Assembly (NCBI GenBank): GCA_965226155.1
Contig: OZ245331.1
Span: 2,604,001-2,668,000, forward strand
Length of the DNA stretch: 64,000 nucleotides
Direction: 5' to 3'
Source: G965226155 sp965226155
GTDB lineage: Bacteria; Pseudomonadota; Gammaproteobacteria; Eutrophobiales; Eutrophobiaceae
Of this stretch, positions 53,958-63,586 are shown one piece after another. Position 1 is the stretch's first letter, and every line of letters begins with the position of its first letter. A model generated the notes under the pieces. The model searched no databases. It was not told where the DNA came from and saw nothing but the letters and a program-made list of their open reading frames with translations. The translations under genes and the position numbers were made by a program.

Positions 53958-56813
53958 ATGAGTAATCCCATACCTTCGTATTTATACAGCGGTAATGCCG
54001 CATTTGTTGAAGATCTATATGAAATGTATCTCCAGAACCCAGAATCAATTTCAGAAGAATGGTGTAATTACTTTAGCGAGCTACAAAAGCATGGAGAGGA
54101 CAATCGGAAAGACACCCCGCATACGCCGATCAGGGATTCTTTCTATCAAGCAACTAGAAATAAACGTGGATCAACTAGCGTTTCTGTTGATACATCACTG
54201 GATCACAAAAAACAAGTTTCGGTACTGCAACTGATTAACGCCCACCGGTTTCGAGGCCATCAGCAAGCAAACCTAGATCCCTTACACCAATATGAACGTC
54301 CACCGATTCCGGATCTGGATCCCGCCTACCACAACCTAACTGAAGACGATATGGATCTCAGTTTCAACACGGGTTCATTATTTGCACCGACTGAAACTAG
54401 TCTGCGTGAAATTATCGATATTATCCAGACAACCTACTGCAGAAACATTGGTGCAGAATACATGCACATCAATGAGACCGAACAAAAACGATGGATACAA
54501 CAAAGGCTGGAAGAACAGCGCTCATCACCGAATTTTGATAATAGTAAAAAGAAAAGAATATTGAATAGGATTATAGCAGCTAATTCCCTTGAAGAGTATC
54601 TGCATACAAAGTATGTTGGCCAGAAAAGATTTTCTCTTGGGGGAGGCGAAAGCCTGATACCGCTGCTCGATGAATTAATTCAATCTAGTAGTGAAATGCC
54701 GATTGGAGAAGTTGTCATCGGGATGGCTCACAGGGGAAGGCTTAACGTACTGGTAAATATTATCGGCAAAATGCCTAATGAACTATTTGATGAATTTGAG
54801 GGTAAAGCCTTAAACAATCTTGATATAGATGAATCACAATCTGGTGACGTAAAATATCATCTTGGCTATTCATCAGACATCCAAACTGAAGGGGGTGCGG
54901 TCCATCTGACGCTTGCATTTAATCCTTCGCATCTTGAAATTATTGGTCCCGTTGTCGAAGGTTCTGTTCGGGGCCGACAAGACAGACGAAGTGACAAGGA
55001 ACGGGTTCAAGTTTTGCCAATTCTGATACACGGTGATGCTGCTTTTTCTGGCCAAGGAGTGGTAATGGAAACTTTTCAGCTTTCGCAAACTCATGGATAC
55101 ACTACTGGAGGAACAGTCCATGTAATCCTCAATAACCAGATTGGCTTTACAACTAGTGACCCACTGGATTCACGGTCAACATTATATTGCACCGATGTAG
55201 CAAAACTCGTCCAAGCCCCTATCTTTCATGTGAATGCTGATGACCCTGAGGCAGTAGTATATATCACCAAATTGGCCTTGGACTACCGAATGGAGTTTAA
55301 GAAAGATGTCGTAATCGATATGGTCTGCTACCGAAAACACGGTCATAGCGAAGCTGATGAACCGGCAGCAACCCAACCGGTCATGTATAAGAAGATTCGC
55401 AACCATCCAGGTACGCGCAAGCTCTATCTTGACAAACTACTTAATGAAAAGGTGGTCACTTCCACAGAAGCTAGTGAGATGACTGAAAAATATATCGAAT
55501 CCTTAGATTCTAATCAGTCAGCTGCAGGTCCAAAGGCGACAAATGTCAACATGGCCCACCTAATTAACTTCACTCCATTTATCGATACACCCTGGAGAGT
55601 GCAAGCCAATACATGCATAAACAAAGAGACAATAGCGAGATTGTCACAGGCAATCACTACTATGCCTGAGCACTACAGCCTACACCCCACCGTATCCAGA
55701 ATTATCGAGAACCGCAAACGCATGGGCTCTGGCGATTTGCCTATGGATTGGGGATTTGCAGAAACTATGGCTTACGCCTCTTTGGTAGATAGCAATTTCC
55801 CAGTCAGGTTATCGGGACAAGATAGTGGCCGCGGTACATTCTTTCATCGGCATGCCGTGATTCATAATCAAGATGATGGGGATACTTATTTGCCTCTTCA
55901 AAATATTAAAAGCGATCAGGCAAATTTTATTGTTATTAATTCAATACTGTCTGAAGAAGCCGTGCTAGCCTTTGAATACGGATATAGTAGTTCAGAACCA
56001 AATGCTTTAGTAATATGGGAGGCTCAGTTTGGAGATTTTGCCAACGGTGCCCAAGTAGTATTCGACCAATTCATTAGTTCATGTGAAACAAAATGGGGCC
56101 GTTATTGCGGGCTGACTGTTTTCCTCCCGCATGGCTATGATGGTCAAGGACCGGAGCATTCTTCTGCACGCCTAGAAAGATTTCTACAATTATGTGCTAG
56201 AGAAAATATGCAAGTCTGTTTCCCCAGCATCCCAGCTCAGATGTTTCACATGTTGCGAAGGCAAGTCCTTCGACCTTATCGTAAACCATTAATTGTCATG
56301 AGTCCCAAGAGCTTGATTCGTCATAAGCTCTCTGTATCGCCTATTGAAGAAATGATTGAAGGTAGCTTCATGCTGGTTATTGATGAAATTGACAATATTA
56401 ATAAGTCAGATGTTACCCGATTATTGATCTGCACCGGCAAGGTCTATTTTGCTCTCCTAGAAGCTAGGAGAGAGAATCAAATAAGTAATATTGCTATCGC
56501 AAGGATCGAGCAACTGTTCCCCTTTCCAACAGACGAAGTGAAGGCAATGATAGACAGTTACCCTAACCTTAAAGAGGTATTATGGGTTCAAGAGGAACCA
56601 AAAAACCAAGGAAGTTGGTATTTCATGCAATCCAGAGGAACAATGATAGGATGTCTCAGCGATCAGCATACATTTGGCTACGCTGGTAGATTCTATTTTG
56701 CGTCACCCGCAACAGGTTCCATGAAACTGCACCTGGCGCAACAGAAACAACTGGTCAATAATGCCCTACAGCTTGACAAGCTAGAAGTGACACATAAAAA
56801 AGCGCTTAACTAA
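53958..56813 (+). CDS. sucA: 2-oxoglutarate dehydrogenase E1
   Basis: A 951-residue thiamine-diphosphate enzyme decarboxylating 2-oxoglutarate. The N-terminal recognition part has the typical SYLYSGNAAFVEDLYEMYLQNPESI. Thiamine and metal motifs include GMAHRGRLNVLVNIIGK, GDAAFSGQGVVMETFQLS and NNQIGFTTSDPLDSRST. The C-terminal part has HGYDGQGPEHSSARLERFLQLC. It leads sucA-sucB-lpd. Length is usual for the family. Confidence 0.97.
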   Translation: MSNPIPSYLYSGNAAFVEDLYEMYLQNPESISEEWCNYFSELQKHGEDNRKDTPHTPIRDSFYQATRNKRGSTSVSVDTSLDHKKQVSVLQLINAHRFRGHQQANLDPLHQYERPPIPDLDPAYHNLTEDDMDLSFNTGSLFAPTETSLREIIDIIQTTYCRNIGAEYMHINETEQKRWIQQRLEEQRSSPNFDNSKKKRILNRIIAANSLEEYLHTKYVGQKRFSLGGGESLIPLLDELIQSSSEMPIGEVVIGMAHRGRLNVLVNIIGKMPNELFDEFEGKALNNLDIDESQSGDVKYHLGYSSDIQTEGGAVHLTLAFNPSHLEIIGPVVEGSVRGRQDRRSDKERVQVLPILIHGDAAFSGQGVVMETFQLSQTHGYTTGGTVHVILNNQIGFTTSDPLDSRSTLYCTDVAKLVQAPIFHVNADDPEAVVYITKLALDYRMEFKKDVVIDMVCYRKHGHSEADEPAATQPVMYKKIRNHPGTRKLYLDKLLNEKVVTSTEASEMTEKYIESLDSNQSAAGPKATNVNMAHLINFTPFIDTPWRVQANTCINKETIARLSQAITTMPEHYSLHPTVSRIIENRKRMGSGDLPMDWGFAETMAYASLVDSNFPVRLSGQDSGRGTFFHRHAVIHNQDDGDTYLPLQNIKSDQANFIVINSILSEEAVLAFEYGYSSSEPNALVIWEAQFGDFANGAQVVFDQFISSCETKWGRYCGLTVFLPHGYDGQGPEHSSARLERFLQLCARENMQVCFPSIPAQMFHMLRRQVLRPYRKPLIVMSPKSLIRHKLSVSPIEEMIEGSFMLVIDEIDNINKSDVTRLLICTGKVYFALLEARRENQISNIAIARIEQLFPFPTDEVKAMIDSYPNLKEVLWVQEEPKNQGSWYFMQSRGTMIGCLSDQHTFGYAGRFYFASPATGSMKLHLAQQKQLVNNALQLDKLEVTHKKALN

Positions 56814-56852
56814 GCTTTTAAATCTAGCAACGACAACATTGAGGAGAATAAA

Positions 56853-58178
56853 GTGAAAGTTGACGTGAAAGTTCCAGTTCTTGCTGAATCTGTGACAGAA
56901 GCCACACTTATAACCTGGCATAAGCAGCAAGGTGAAACTGTAAAACGTGGAGATAATCTAATTGACATAGAAACTGACAAGGTCACATTAGAGATTGTCG
57001 CACTGAATGACGGCGTGCTTGCCGAAATCCTGAAAGGGAATGGCGAGACTGTCAACAGCGATGAAATCATCGCCCACATAGAAACTGAGGCCGCTGCAGA
57101 AAAACCGGTAGAGCAGAAAAGCGCGCCTGAAAACAGCCAACAGCCATTACCGGTTGAAGAGGCAACACCCAACGAAGTCAAGCTCAGTCCGGCTGTTAGG
57201 AACCTACTGAATGAGCATAACCTAGACACTAACGTAGTGCCGATAAGTGGTAGCGACGGGCGAATGACCAAAGAAGACGTACTGAATTATCTAAATTCGC
57301 AAAAGCCCGTACAATCCACGGCACCTAAACAACCGTCTAAACCCTCAGAACCACAATCCACAAAGATAACAGAGCCAACGCCTGTCGCCAGAGCAGAAAC
57401 GGAATCTGCACAAAAACCTGTACCGGCCACGACCCTACCTCCTGCTCAGGTTTCCAGTGAGAGCGTCTCTGCTGGCAATCGATCAGAAAAGCGTGTGGCT
57501 ATGACTCGTCTGCGCCAGAGAACGTCTGAACGTTTACTCTCTGCTCAACATGAAAATGCAATACTAACTACGTTTAATGAAGTAAATATGAAGCCGATTA
57601 TGGGCTTACGCAAACAGTACAAAGATAAATTTGAAAAGGAATATGGAGTGAAACTTGGTTTCATGTCCTTCTTTACAAGAGCAGCAACAGAAGCATTGAA
57701 AAAGTTTCCGGTTGTTAATGCTTCTGTCGATGCAAAAGATATTGTCTATCATAGTTATTTTGATATTGGCATCGCAGTAAGTACACCAAGAGGACTAGTC
57801 GTTCCTGTACTCAGAGATGCTGACTCCCTCTCGTTGGCTGAAATAGAATCGAGTATCGCTGAATACGGGCAAAAGGCTCGAGAATCGAAACTTACTATGG
57901 ATGATTTAACAGGAGGCACTTTTACTATCACTAACGGCGGGACATTTGGCTCTCTCCTTTCTACACCAATCATCAATCCACCGCAAAGTGCCATACTCGG
58001 GATGCACAAAATCCAGGAACGGCCCATGGCAGTAAACGGAGACGTGGTGATTCTGCCGATGATGTACCTTGCGTTATCCTATGATCACCGAATTATAGAT
58101 GGTCAGGAAGCAGTTAAGTTTCTTGTCACAATTAAAGATATGCTCGAAGATCCGGCTAGATTGCTATTACAAATATAA
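56853..58178 (+). CDS. sucB: 2-oxoglutarate dehydrogenase E2, dihydrolipoamide succinyltransferase
   Basis: A 441-residue E2. It has one lipoyl domain (about residues 1-80, lipoyl lysine in IDIETDKVTLEI) and an E1/E3-binding domain at about 110-150 (SPAVRNLLNEHNLDTNVV). A long Pro/Ala/Lys linker follows, then the acyltransferase domain containing TFTITNGGTFGSLLSTPIINPPQSAILGMH and SYDHRIIDG. The start is GTG at 56853, with GAGGAG upstream. It is 39 bases after sucA. Confidence 0.96.
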   Translation: MKVDVKVPVLAESVTEATLITWHKQQGETVKRGDNLIDIETDKVTLEIVALNDGVLAEILKGNGETVNSDEIIAHIETEAAAEKPVEQKSAPENSQQPLPVEEATPNEVKLSPAVRNLLNEHNLDTNVVPISGSDGRMTKEDVLNYLNSQKPVQSTAPKQPSKPSEPQSTKITEPTPVARAETESAQKPVPATTLPPAQVSSESVSAGNRSEKRVAMTRLRQRTSERLLSAQHENAILTTFNEVNMKPIMGLRKQYKDKFEKEYGVKLGFMSFFTRAATEALKKFPVVNASVDAKDIVYHSYFDIGIAVSTPRGLVVPVLRDADSLSLAEIESSIAEYGQKARESKLTMDDLTGGTFTITNGGTFGSLLSTPIINPPQSAILGMHKIQERPMAVNGDVVILPMMYLALSYDHRIIDGQEAVKFLVTIKDMLEDPARLLLQI

Positions 58179-58197
58179 TAATTACTTAACGACCAAT

Positions 58198-59622
58198 ATG
58201 AAGAACTATGATGTTGTTGTGATTGGCGCAGGCCCAGGTGGATATGTTGCAGCGATACGTGCTGCACAACTGGGTCTGACTACTGCCTGTATCGAAAGCT
58301 GGATTAATGAAGAAGGAAAACCTGCCCTTGGAGGGACCTGTCTTAATGTCGGCTGTATCCCTTCAAAAGCACTACTTGATTCATCGCACCACTACAGCTT
58401 TCTGAAGAACGAAGCCAATGAGCATGGAATAAACAGTTCCGGTGTTACGCTTGATATTAGCCGGATGATCCAGCGTAAAACTAAGGTTGTTCAAACTCTG
58501 ACTCAGGGCATTGCCGGTCTATTCCGTAAAAATAAAATAGAATGGCTACAAGGTCATGCCCGCCTTGCAGGTGGTAACCAGATTGAAGTCAACCCGGTTG
58601 GTAAAGATCAAGCAGAAGTGTATACCGTATCTGCAACGTATATCATCATAGCGACGGGATCTGTTCCAACTATGATACCCCCTGCCCCAGTCGATAATGA
58701 ACTTATAGTGGATTCAACAGGAGCACTCGCATTTAACGATGTCCCACGCAAACTCGGTGTCATAGGCGCAGGGGTGATCGGACTTGAACTTGGCAGTGTC
58801 TGGAACCGTCTGGGATCCGAAGTCATTATTCTCGAAGCTCTTGATGAGTTTCTACCATCAGCAGACAGACAAATTGCAACAAATGCAGAAAAATTATTAC
58901 GTAAACAAGGGCTGGATATCAAGCTCGGCGCGAAAGTAACCGGAACCGGATCGAACAATCGAACGATAACCGTAACTTACGAAGATAAAAACGGCAAACA
59001 ACAATTATCTATTGATAAATTAATTGTCGCAGTCGGCAGACGGCCCAATACAGAAGGCCTGGGGGCAAAGGATATAGGATTAGATGTTGATGAACGCGGT
59101 TTTATCGTTGTTGATGATTTCTGTCGAACCACTGTAGACAATATTTATGCAATCGGTGACGTCGTACGAGGACCCATGCTTGCCCACAAAGCATCTAAAG
59201 AAGGTATAGCGATTGTGGAGAGGATTGCTAGAAAATCCAGTCATTTTGATTATAACTTTGTTCCATGGGTGATTTATACATGGCCAGAAATTGCATGGGT
59301 AGGTCAGACAGAGCAGGAATTAAAGGAACAAGGCAAGGAATTTCGGGTCGGTGTCTTTCCCTTTGCTGCAAGCGGTCGAGCACATGCTATGGGTGATACC
59401 GAAGGAATGATTAAAATGATCAGTGATGCCACTACGGACCGTATCCTTGGCGTACACGTATTAGGACCTAACGCATCTGAGCTCATTGCGGAGTCGGTAC
59501 TCGCCATGGAATTTGATGGGAGTTCAGAAGATATTGCCAGGACAATACACGCACACCCAACCCTGGCTGAGGCCATGCATGAGGCGTCTTTGGCAGTTGA
59601 TATGCGTACTCTGCATTACTAG
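58198..59622 (+). CDS. lpd: dihydrolipoamide dehydrogenase (E3)
   Basis: A 474-residue flavoprotein that reoxidises lipoyl groups and passes electrons to NAD. FAD motif: VVIGAGPGGYVAAIRAAQLG; redox-active disulfide: GGTCLNVGCIPSKALL; NAD motif: GVIGAGVIGLELGSVW; C-terminal His: HAHPTLAEAMHE. The ATG at 58198 gives the usual N-terminus MKNYDVVVIGAGP; an extended in-frame start inside sucB is not used. It is the only lpd in the window and probably serves both the 2-oxoglutarate and pyruvate complexes. Confidence 0.96.
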   Translation: MKNYDVVVIGAGPGGYVAAIRAAQLGLTTACIESWINEEGKPALGGTCLNVGCIPSKALLDSSHHYSFLKNEANEHGINSSGVTLDISRMIQRKTKVVQTLTQGIAGLFRKNKIEWLQGHARLAGGNQIEVNPVGKDQAEVYTVSATYIIIATGSVPTMIPPAPVDNELIVDSTGALAFNDVPRKLGVIGAGVIGLELGSVWNRLGSEVIILEALDEFLPSADRQIATNAEKLLRKQGLDIKLGAKVTGTGSNNRTITVTYEDKNGKQQLSIDKLIVAVGRRPNTEGLGAKDIGLDVDERGFIVVDDFCRTTVDNIYAIGDVVRGPMLAHKASKEGIAIVERIARKSSHFDYNFVPWVIYTWPEIAWVGQTEQELKEQGKEFRVGVFPFAASGRAHAMGDTEGMIKMISDATTDRILGVHVLGPNASELIAESVLAMEFDGSSEDIARTIHAHPTLAEAMHEASLAVDMRTLHY

Positions 59623-59917
59623 CAAAGCGTGTCCCCCGAGGCAGTACTGACTCGGCATCTTTTTAATACAAATCAATCTGTTATTTAGCTAATACGACTT
59701 GATATTGACCGCCTCTATAGCTGGTCATCCCTGCATGATTTTGTTACTATGCAACATAAATTGTGCACTGCAACGATGTGCTTGCGGTACAAGATCAAAT
59801 ACCATCTAGTTTGTACAGAGAGAAAACGAAACCACTGACAATGTATAGAAATTATCGGGTTAGTATCGACAGACAGGCTAGATATTAAATTCTTTTAAAT
59901 CGTATAGTTTTAACAAT
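59623..59917. other. intergenic stretch between lpd and the IS30 copy
   Basis: I see no gene or hairpin in these 295 bases. The right-hand part should be the former upstream region of phaR, now cut off from its gene by the IS30 insertion at 59918. Confidence 0.5.
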
Positions 59918-60985
59918 CGTGAATTCAATTTGTAAGTGCAACTCAATTAGGTGGCACGAACGGCAAGCTGCGGTAGCATCCTTACCTTTCGTTCCAGCAA
60001 GAAAGAGAGGCACAGATGAGACACTACACACAGCTTACCGAGCATCAACGTTACCAGATTTACGCCCTGATGAAAGCAGGACATACACAAACGGAGATAG
60101 CCGCCTTGATAGGCGTGCATAAATCTACTATTAGCCGTGAACTCAGACGCAACCGTGGCTTGAGAGGCTATCGACCCCGCCAAGCTCAGTTGCTCCGGCA
60201 AGCGCGTCGAGAAGCCAGCCAACAACAGCGACTCCCCACGACCTTGTGGGAGCGAGTAGAGGTCTGGCTGCGGGACGAATGGAGTCCTGAGCAAATCAGT
60301 GACTGGTTGCATAAACGAGAAGGTATCGCTCTGAGTCATGAATGGATATATCACTACATATACCAGGACAAGGCAGACGGCGGTGAGCTGTACCGGTACT
60401 TGCGTTGCCAGAAGAAACGAAAGAAGCGTTATGGTAGTTATCAACGTCGTGGGGTTCTGGTGAATCAGGGCAGCATTGATAAGCGTCCAGCCATTGTGAA
60501 CAGGAAGACACGCATCGGTGGCTGGGAAGTGGACACCGTCATCGGCAAAGGCCATCGACAGGCGCTGGTCACCTTGAGCGAGCGCAAGTCGATGTACACC
60601 TTGATTGCACAGGTGAAACGACGAACTGCCTCTGCCCTCAGGCAAGCTATCGTGCGATTGTTGTCTAATATGAAGGCGTCGGTTCACACGATCACCTCGG
60701 ATAATGGAAAAGAATTTGCTGAGCATGAGGTTATTGCTCAACAATTGAACGCGGGGTTCTATTTTGCACATCCTTATGCCTCCTGGGAACGGGATTTAAA
60801 TGAAAATATCAATGGTCTCATTCGACAGTACTTCCCAAAGAAAATGGACTCCAGCACGATTACACAAAAGCAGTTAAACTTGGTCATGAAAAAACTCAAT
60901 CACCGTCCCAGAAAAACACTTAATTCAAAAACACTACATGAAGTCTTTTTTAACATCAACGTTGCACTTCAAAGTTGAATCCGCG
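59918..60985 (+). mobile_element. IS30-family insertion sequence, intact copy
   Basis: A 1068-bp element with 25-base terminal inverted repeats (20 of 25 identical). It is flanked on both sides by the triplet AAT (59915-59917 and 60986-60988), a 3-bp target duplication. It is nearly identical to the copy at 6940-8007 but inverted. It carries a single intact transposase gene. The right end is 10 bases before the phaR ATG. Confidence 0.95.
60016..60978 (+). CDS. IS30-family transposase, intact
   Basis: A 320-residue DDE transposase. The N-terminal helix-turn-helix spans about residues 5-50 (TEHQRYQIYALMKAGHTQTEIAALIGVHKSTISREL). The catalytic domain carries the acids in GGWEVDTVIGK, TITSDNGKEF and NENINGLIRQYFPK. 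GAGAGG precedes the ATG. Compared with the broken copy it keeps the Glu codon lost there. The stop lies 7 bases before the right end of the element. Confidence 0.95.
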   Translation: MRHYTQLTEHQRYQIYALMKAGHTQTEIAALIGVHKSTISRELRRNRGLRGYRPRQAQLLRQARREASQQQRLPTTLWERVEVWLRDEWSPEQISDWLHKREGIALSHEWIYHYIYQDKADGGELYRYLRCQKKRKKRYGSYQRRGVLVNQGSIDKRPAIVNRKTRIGGWEVDTVIGKGHRQALVTLSERKSMYTLIAQVKRRTASALRQAIVRLLSNMKASVHTITSDNGKEFAEHEVIAQQLNAGFYFAHPYASWERDLNENINGLIRQYFPKKMDSSTITQKQLNLVMKKLNHRPRKTLNSKTLHEVFFNINVALQS

Positions 60986-60995
60986 AATAAACAAA

Positions 60996-61376
60996 ATGAT
61001 CGAACCACGAATTATAAAAAAATATCCCAATCGGCGACTTTATGACACTGAAATCAGTAAATACATCACGCTTGATGATGTCAAAAAACTGGTTCTGAGC
61101 GATGTGACATTTGTGGTGAAAGACGTCAAAACCAATCATGATCTGACGCGAAATATCCTGCTACAAATCATTTCTGAACAAGAACATAATTGCGAACCAC
61201 TTTTTACGAAGGAAGTATTGACGCAGTTGATACGTTTTTACGGAAATACCAATCAGGCAGCATTCTCCGATTATCTACAAAAGAACCTGGAGAATTTTAC
61301 AACACAACAGCAAGAGTTCCAGGAGCACCTGAACGAAGCAACATCTATCAACCCGCTGAATACCATGGAAAAATGA
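60996..61376 (+). CDS. phaR: polyhydroxyalkanoate synthesis repressor PhaR
   Basis: A 126-residue DNA-binding regulator of PHA granule genes. The N-terminal PHB/PHA accumulation regulator domain is RIIKKYPNRRLYDTEISKYITLDDVKKLV. A second domain (LTRNILLQIISEQEHNCEPLFTKEVLTQLIRFYG) is followed by a helical tail. The ATG at 60996 gives the usual start MIEPRIIKKYPNRRLYDT. It is 10 bases after the IS30 end, with no Shine-Dalgarno between, so the gene has lost its native promoter and leader. Any expression would depend on the IS. Confidence 0.92.
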   Translation: MIEPRIIKKYPNRRLYDTEISKYITLDDVKKLVLSDVTFVVKDVKTNHDLTRNILLQIISEQEHNCEPLFTKEVLTQLIRFYGNTNQAAFSDYLQKNLENFTTQQQEFQEHLNEATSINPLNTMEK

Positions 61377-61472
61377 TCAAGAAAATCCTTGAATTATAGT
61401 AACAGGATTTAAATACTAGAATCTCGTACCTAGTTTCCCCTCATCTCAAAGAAACAAAATACTGTATTAGAT

Positions 61473-62990
61473 TTAAGCGCTATTAGATAGATCCATCAAC
61501 GTATCCTCATCGCCCTCCCGGAAACGTTTTGCGTCATCGCTACGCAGCACAGATATATGTTGTAGATAGTCTTCGCTGATGTCACCAGTAACGTAGTGTC
61601 CTGTAAAGCATGAGGTATCAAACTCAGTGATCTCAGGATTTCCTGTCCGCGCGGTCTCAATTAGATCATCTACATCCTGGTAAATTAACCAATCGGTACC
61701 AATGGCTACCGCAACTTCCTCCTCAGTTCGGTTATATGCAATCAGTTCGGTGGAGGTGGGGATATCAATGCCATATACATTAGGATAACGTACCGGTGGA
61801 GCAGCTGAGGCAAAATAAACCTTTTTGGCTCCTGCTTCTCTAGCCATTTTAATGATTTCCCTTGAAGTCGTGCCGCGCACAATGGAATCATCTACCAATA
61901 GAACAACTTTGTCCTTGAATTCAAGGTCAATCGCGTTTAGTTTCTGTCTGACCGATTTTCTCCGTATCTCCTGCCCAGGCATAATAAATATCCTTGGGAT
62001 ATAGCGGTTTTTAATGAAGCCTTCCCTGTAATTTATATCCAATGACTGTGCGAGGGTTAAGGCGGATGTCCTTCCAGTATCGGGTATAGGGATTACTACA
62101 TCGATATCGTGATTAGGCCGTATCTTTAAAATCTTTCCCGCCAGTTTTTCACCCATCCTAAGTCGTGTCTTATATACCGAAATCTTATCGATGATTGAAT
62201 CAGGACGTGCTAGATATACAAACTCAAAAATACACGGGGTCAATCGAGTCTTGTTTACACATTTTTTTGTATGCAACTTACCCTCGGCGCTGATAAATAT
62301 CGCCTCACCAGGATCGATATCTCCAATTGGGACAAAATCGAGTGCTTCTATCGCCACGCTTTCTGAGGCAAAGATATATTCCTTCCCTCTATCAGTCGTT
62401 TTCTCCCCGTATACTATCGGTCTGATCCCGTACGGGTCCCGGAAACCGACAATGCCGACACCAGTGATCATAGCTACAACTGCATATCCACCACGACATC
62501 GTTTATGCAAAGCACTAATGGCTTTGAAGATATCTTCTGGCATTAATTCTTTGCGTTTCTTCCCGCCTTTTTGTAATTCATAGGCAAAAATATTGAGTAA
62601 GATTTCAGAATCGGAACCGGTATTGAGATGCCTCAAGTCAACATCCATCAAATCGCGTTTCAGCTGATCCCCGTTGGTGAGGTTTCCATTGTGAGCCAAG
62701 GTTATGCCGTAGGGCGAATTAACATAAAAGGGCTGTGCTTCGGCAGGAGAAGAGCAACCGGCCGTTGGGTAACGCACATGACCTATACCCATTTTACCTC
62801 TAAGGTTGAGCATATGCTTTGTGCGAAACACATCCCTGACCAACCCGTTACTTTTTCTCAAGAAAAGTTGAACGTCTTCGCAGGTAACTATTCCTGCGGC
62901 ATCCTGTCCACGATGCTGAACAATAGTCAGTCCGTCATACAATGCTTGGTTGACGAAATTTTTCCCTACGATTCCGATAATCCCGCACAT
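61473..62990 (-). CDS. purF: amidophosphoribosyltransferase
   Basis: A 505-residue glutamine PRPP amidotransferase, the first committed step of purine synthesis. The N-terminal nucleophile is the Cys of MCGIIGIVGKN after Met removal, with no propeptide. The glutaminase domain includes GHVRYPTAG and AHNGNLTN. The phosphoribosyl site is KVVLLVDDSIVRGTTSREI. It is E. coli-like in length. Its start shares one base with the cvpA stop. Confidence 0.97.
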   Translation of the reverse strand: MCGIIGIVGKNFVNQALYDGLTIVQHRGQDAAGIVTCEDVQLFLRKSNGLVRDVFRTKHMLNLRGKMGIGHVRYPTAGCSSPAEAQPFYVNSPYGITLAHNGNLTNGDQLKRDLMDVDLRHLNTGSDSEILLNIFAYELQKGGKKRKELMPEDIFKAISALHKRCRGGYAVVAMITGVGIVGFRDPYGIRPIVYGEKTTDRGKEYIFASESVAIEALDFVPIGDIDPGEAIFISAEGKLHTKKCVNKTRLTPCIFEFVYLARPDSIIDKISVYKTRLRMGEKLAGKILKIRPNHDIDVVIPIPDTGRTSALTLAQSLDINYREGFIKNRYIPRIFIMPGQEIRRKSVRQKLNAIDLEFKDKVVLLVDDSIVRGTTSREIIKMAREAGAKKVYFASAAPPVRYPNVYGIDIPTSTELIAYNRTEEEVAVAIGTDWLIYQDVDDLIETARTGNPEITEFDTSCFTGHYVTGDISEDYLQHISVLRSDDAKRFREGDEDTLMDLSNSA

Positions 62991-63514
62991 CAGTTATTCA
63001 CACTGTCCAGTTTAGATTCTTGGTTATCAAAATTGTGATATTTTGCAATATTTTCAGGTAAAAATTGACGTGCCCATACTGCCGTCCTCTCAAATGGCCC
63101 TACCAAAAGTGACCTCTGCCACCATGGTGCCTGCGTTACATCGGTAAAACCAGCTAAAAAGATAAATACCGTAATAAATGATCCACCTAGGCCGATTCCA
63201 AATAATAAACCTAGAATCCTATCGACTGCAGACAATCCCGTGCGACCCAGAAGTCGATTGATTAAATACCCGACCCCGGTAAACAGTACCAGGCAGAGAA
63301 TAAATAAACCGATAAACGCAATCGCATCTCTGAACAGCTCATTTTCAACATAGTACTCAAGCATGGGTGAAAAGGAACTGCTGAATTTGATAGATATAGC
63401 TAGAGCCAGCACCCAGGCAATTATCGATAATATAATGCTTAGGAAGCCGTAAATTGCACCTGTCAGGGCTGGCACCAAAATAAGTCCCATTATGCCTATA
63501 TCAAGTAGTCCCAC
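62990..63514 (-). CDS. cvpA: CvpA family membrane protein
   Basis: A 174-residue membrane protein with four hydrophobic segments in residues 1-125 and a short cytosolic tail. It begins MGLLDIGIMGLILVPALTGAIYGFLSIILSI, which fits CvpA, a protein needed for colicin V production and cell-envelope integrity. It lies between dedD and purF as in E. coli, with the stop overlapping the purF start. Confidence 0.93.
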   Translation of the reverse strand: MGLLDIGIMGLILVPALTGAIYGFLSIILSIIAWVLALAISIKFSSSFSPMLEYYVENELFRDAIAFIGLFILCLVLFTGVGYLINRLLGRTGLSAVDRILGLLFGIGLGGSFITVFIFLAGFTDVTQAPWWQRSLLVGPFERTAVWARQFLPENIAKYHNFDNQESKLDSVNN

Positions 63515-63586
63515 CTTTATCCCTGTCAGTTTTAATCTTAAATGGGCGTGTCAGCGCAAGATTGAATAGTAAAACCAAATCTCCAG

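Noticed and set aside
59947..60771. Minus-strand 274-codon ORF in the second IS30 copy
   Set aside because: Same antisense shadow of the transposase gene.
6940..60985. Composite transposon formed by the two IS30 copies
   Set aside because: The 52 kb between them carries core genes (lysS, prfB, mutS, gltA) in ordinary gammaproteobacterial order and is far too large; independent insertions are more likely.
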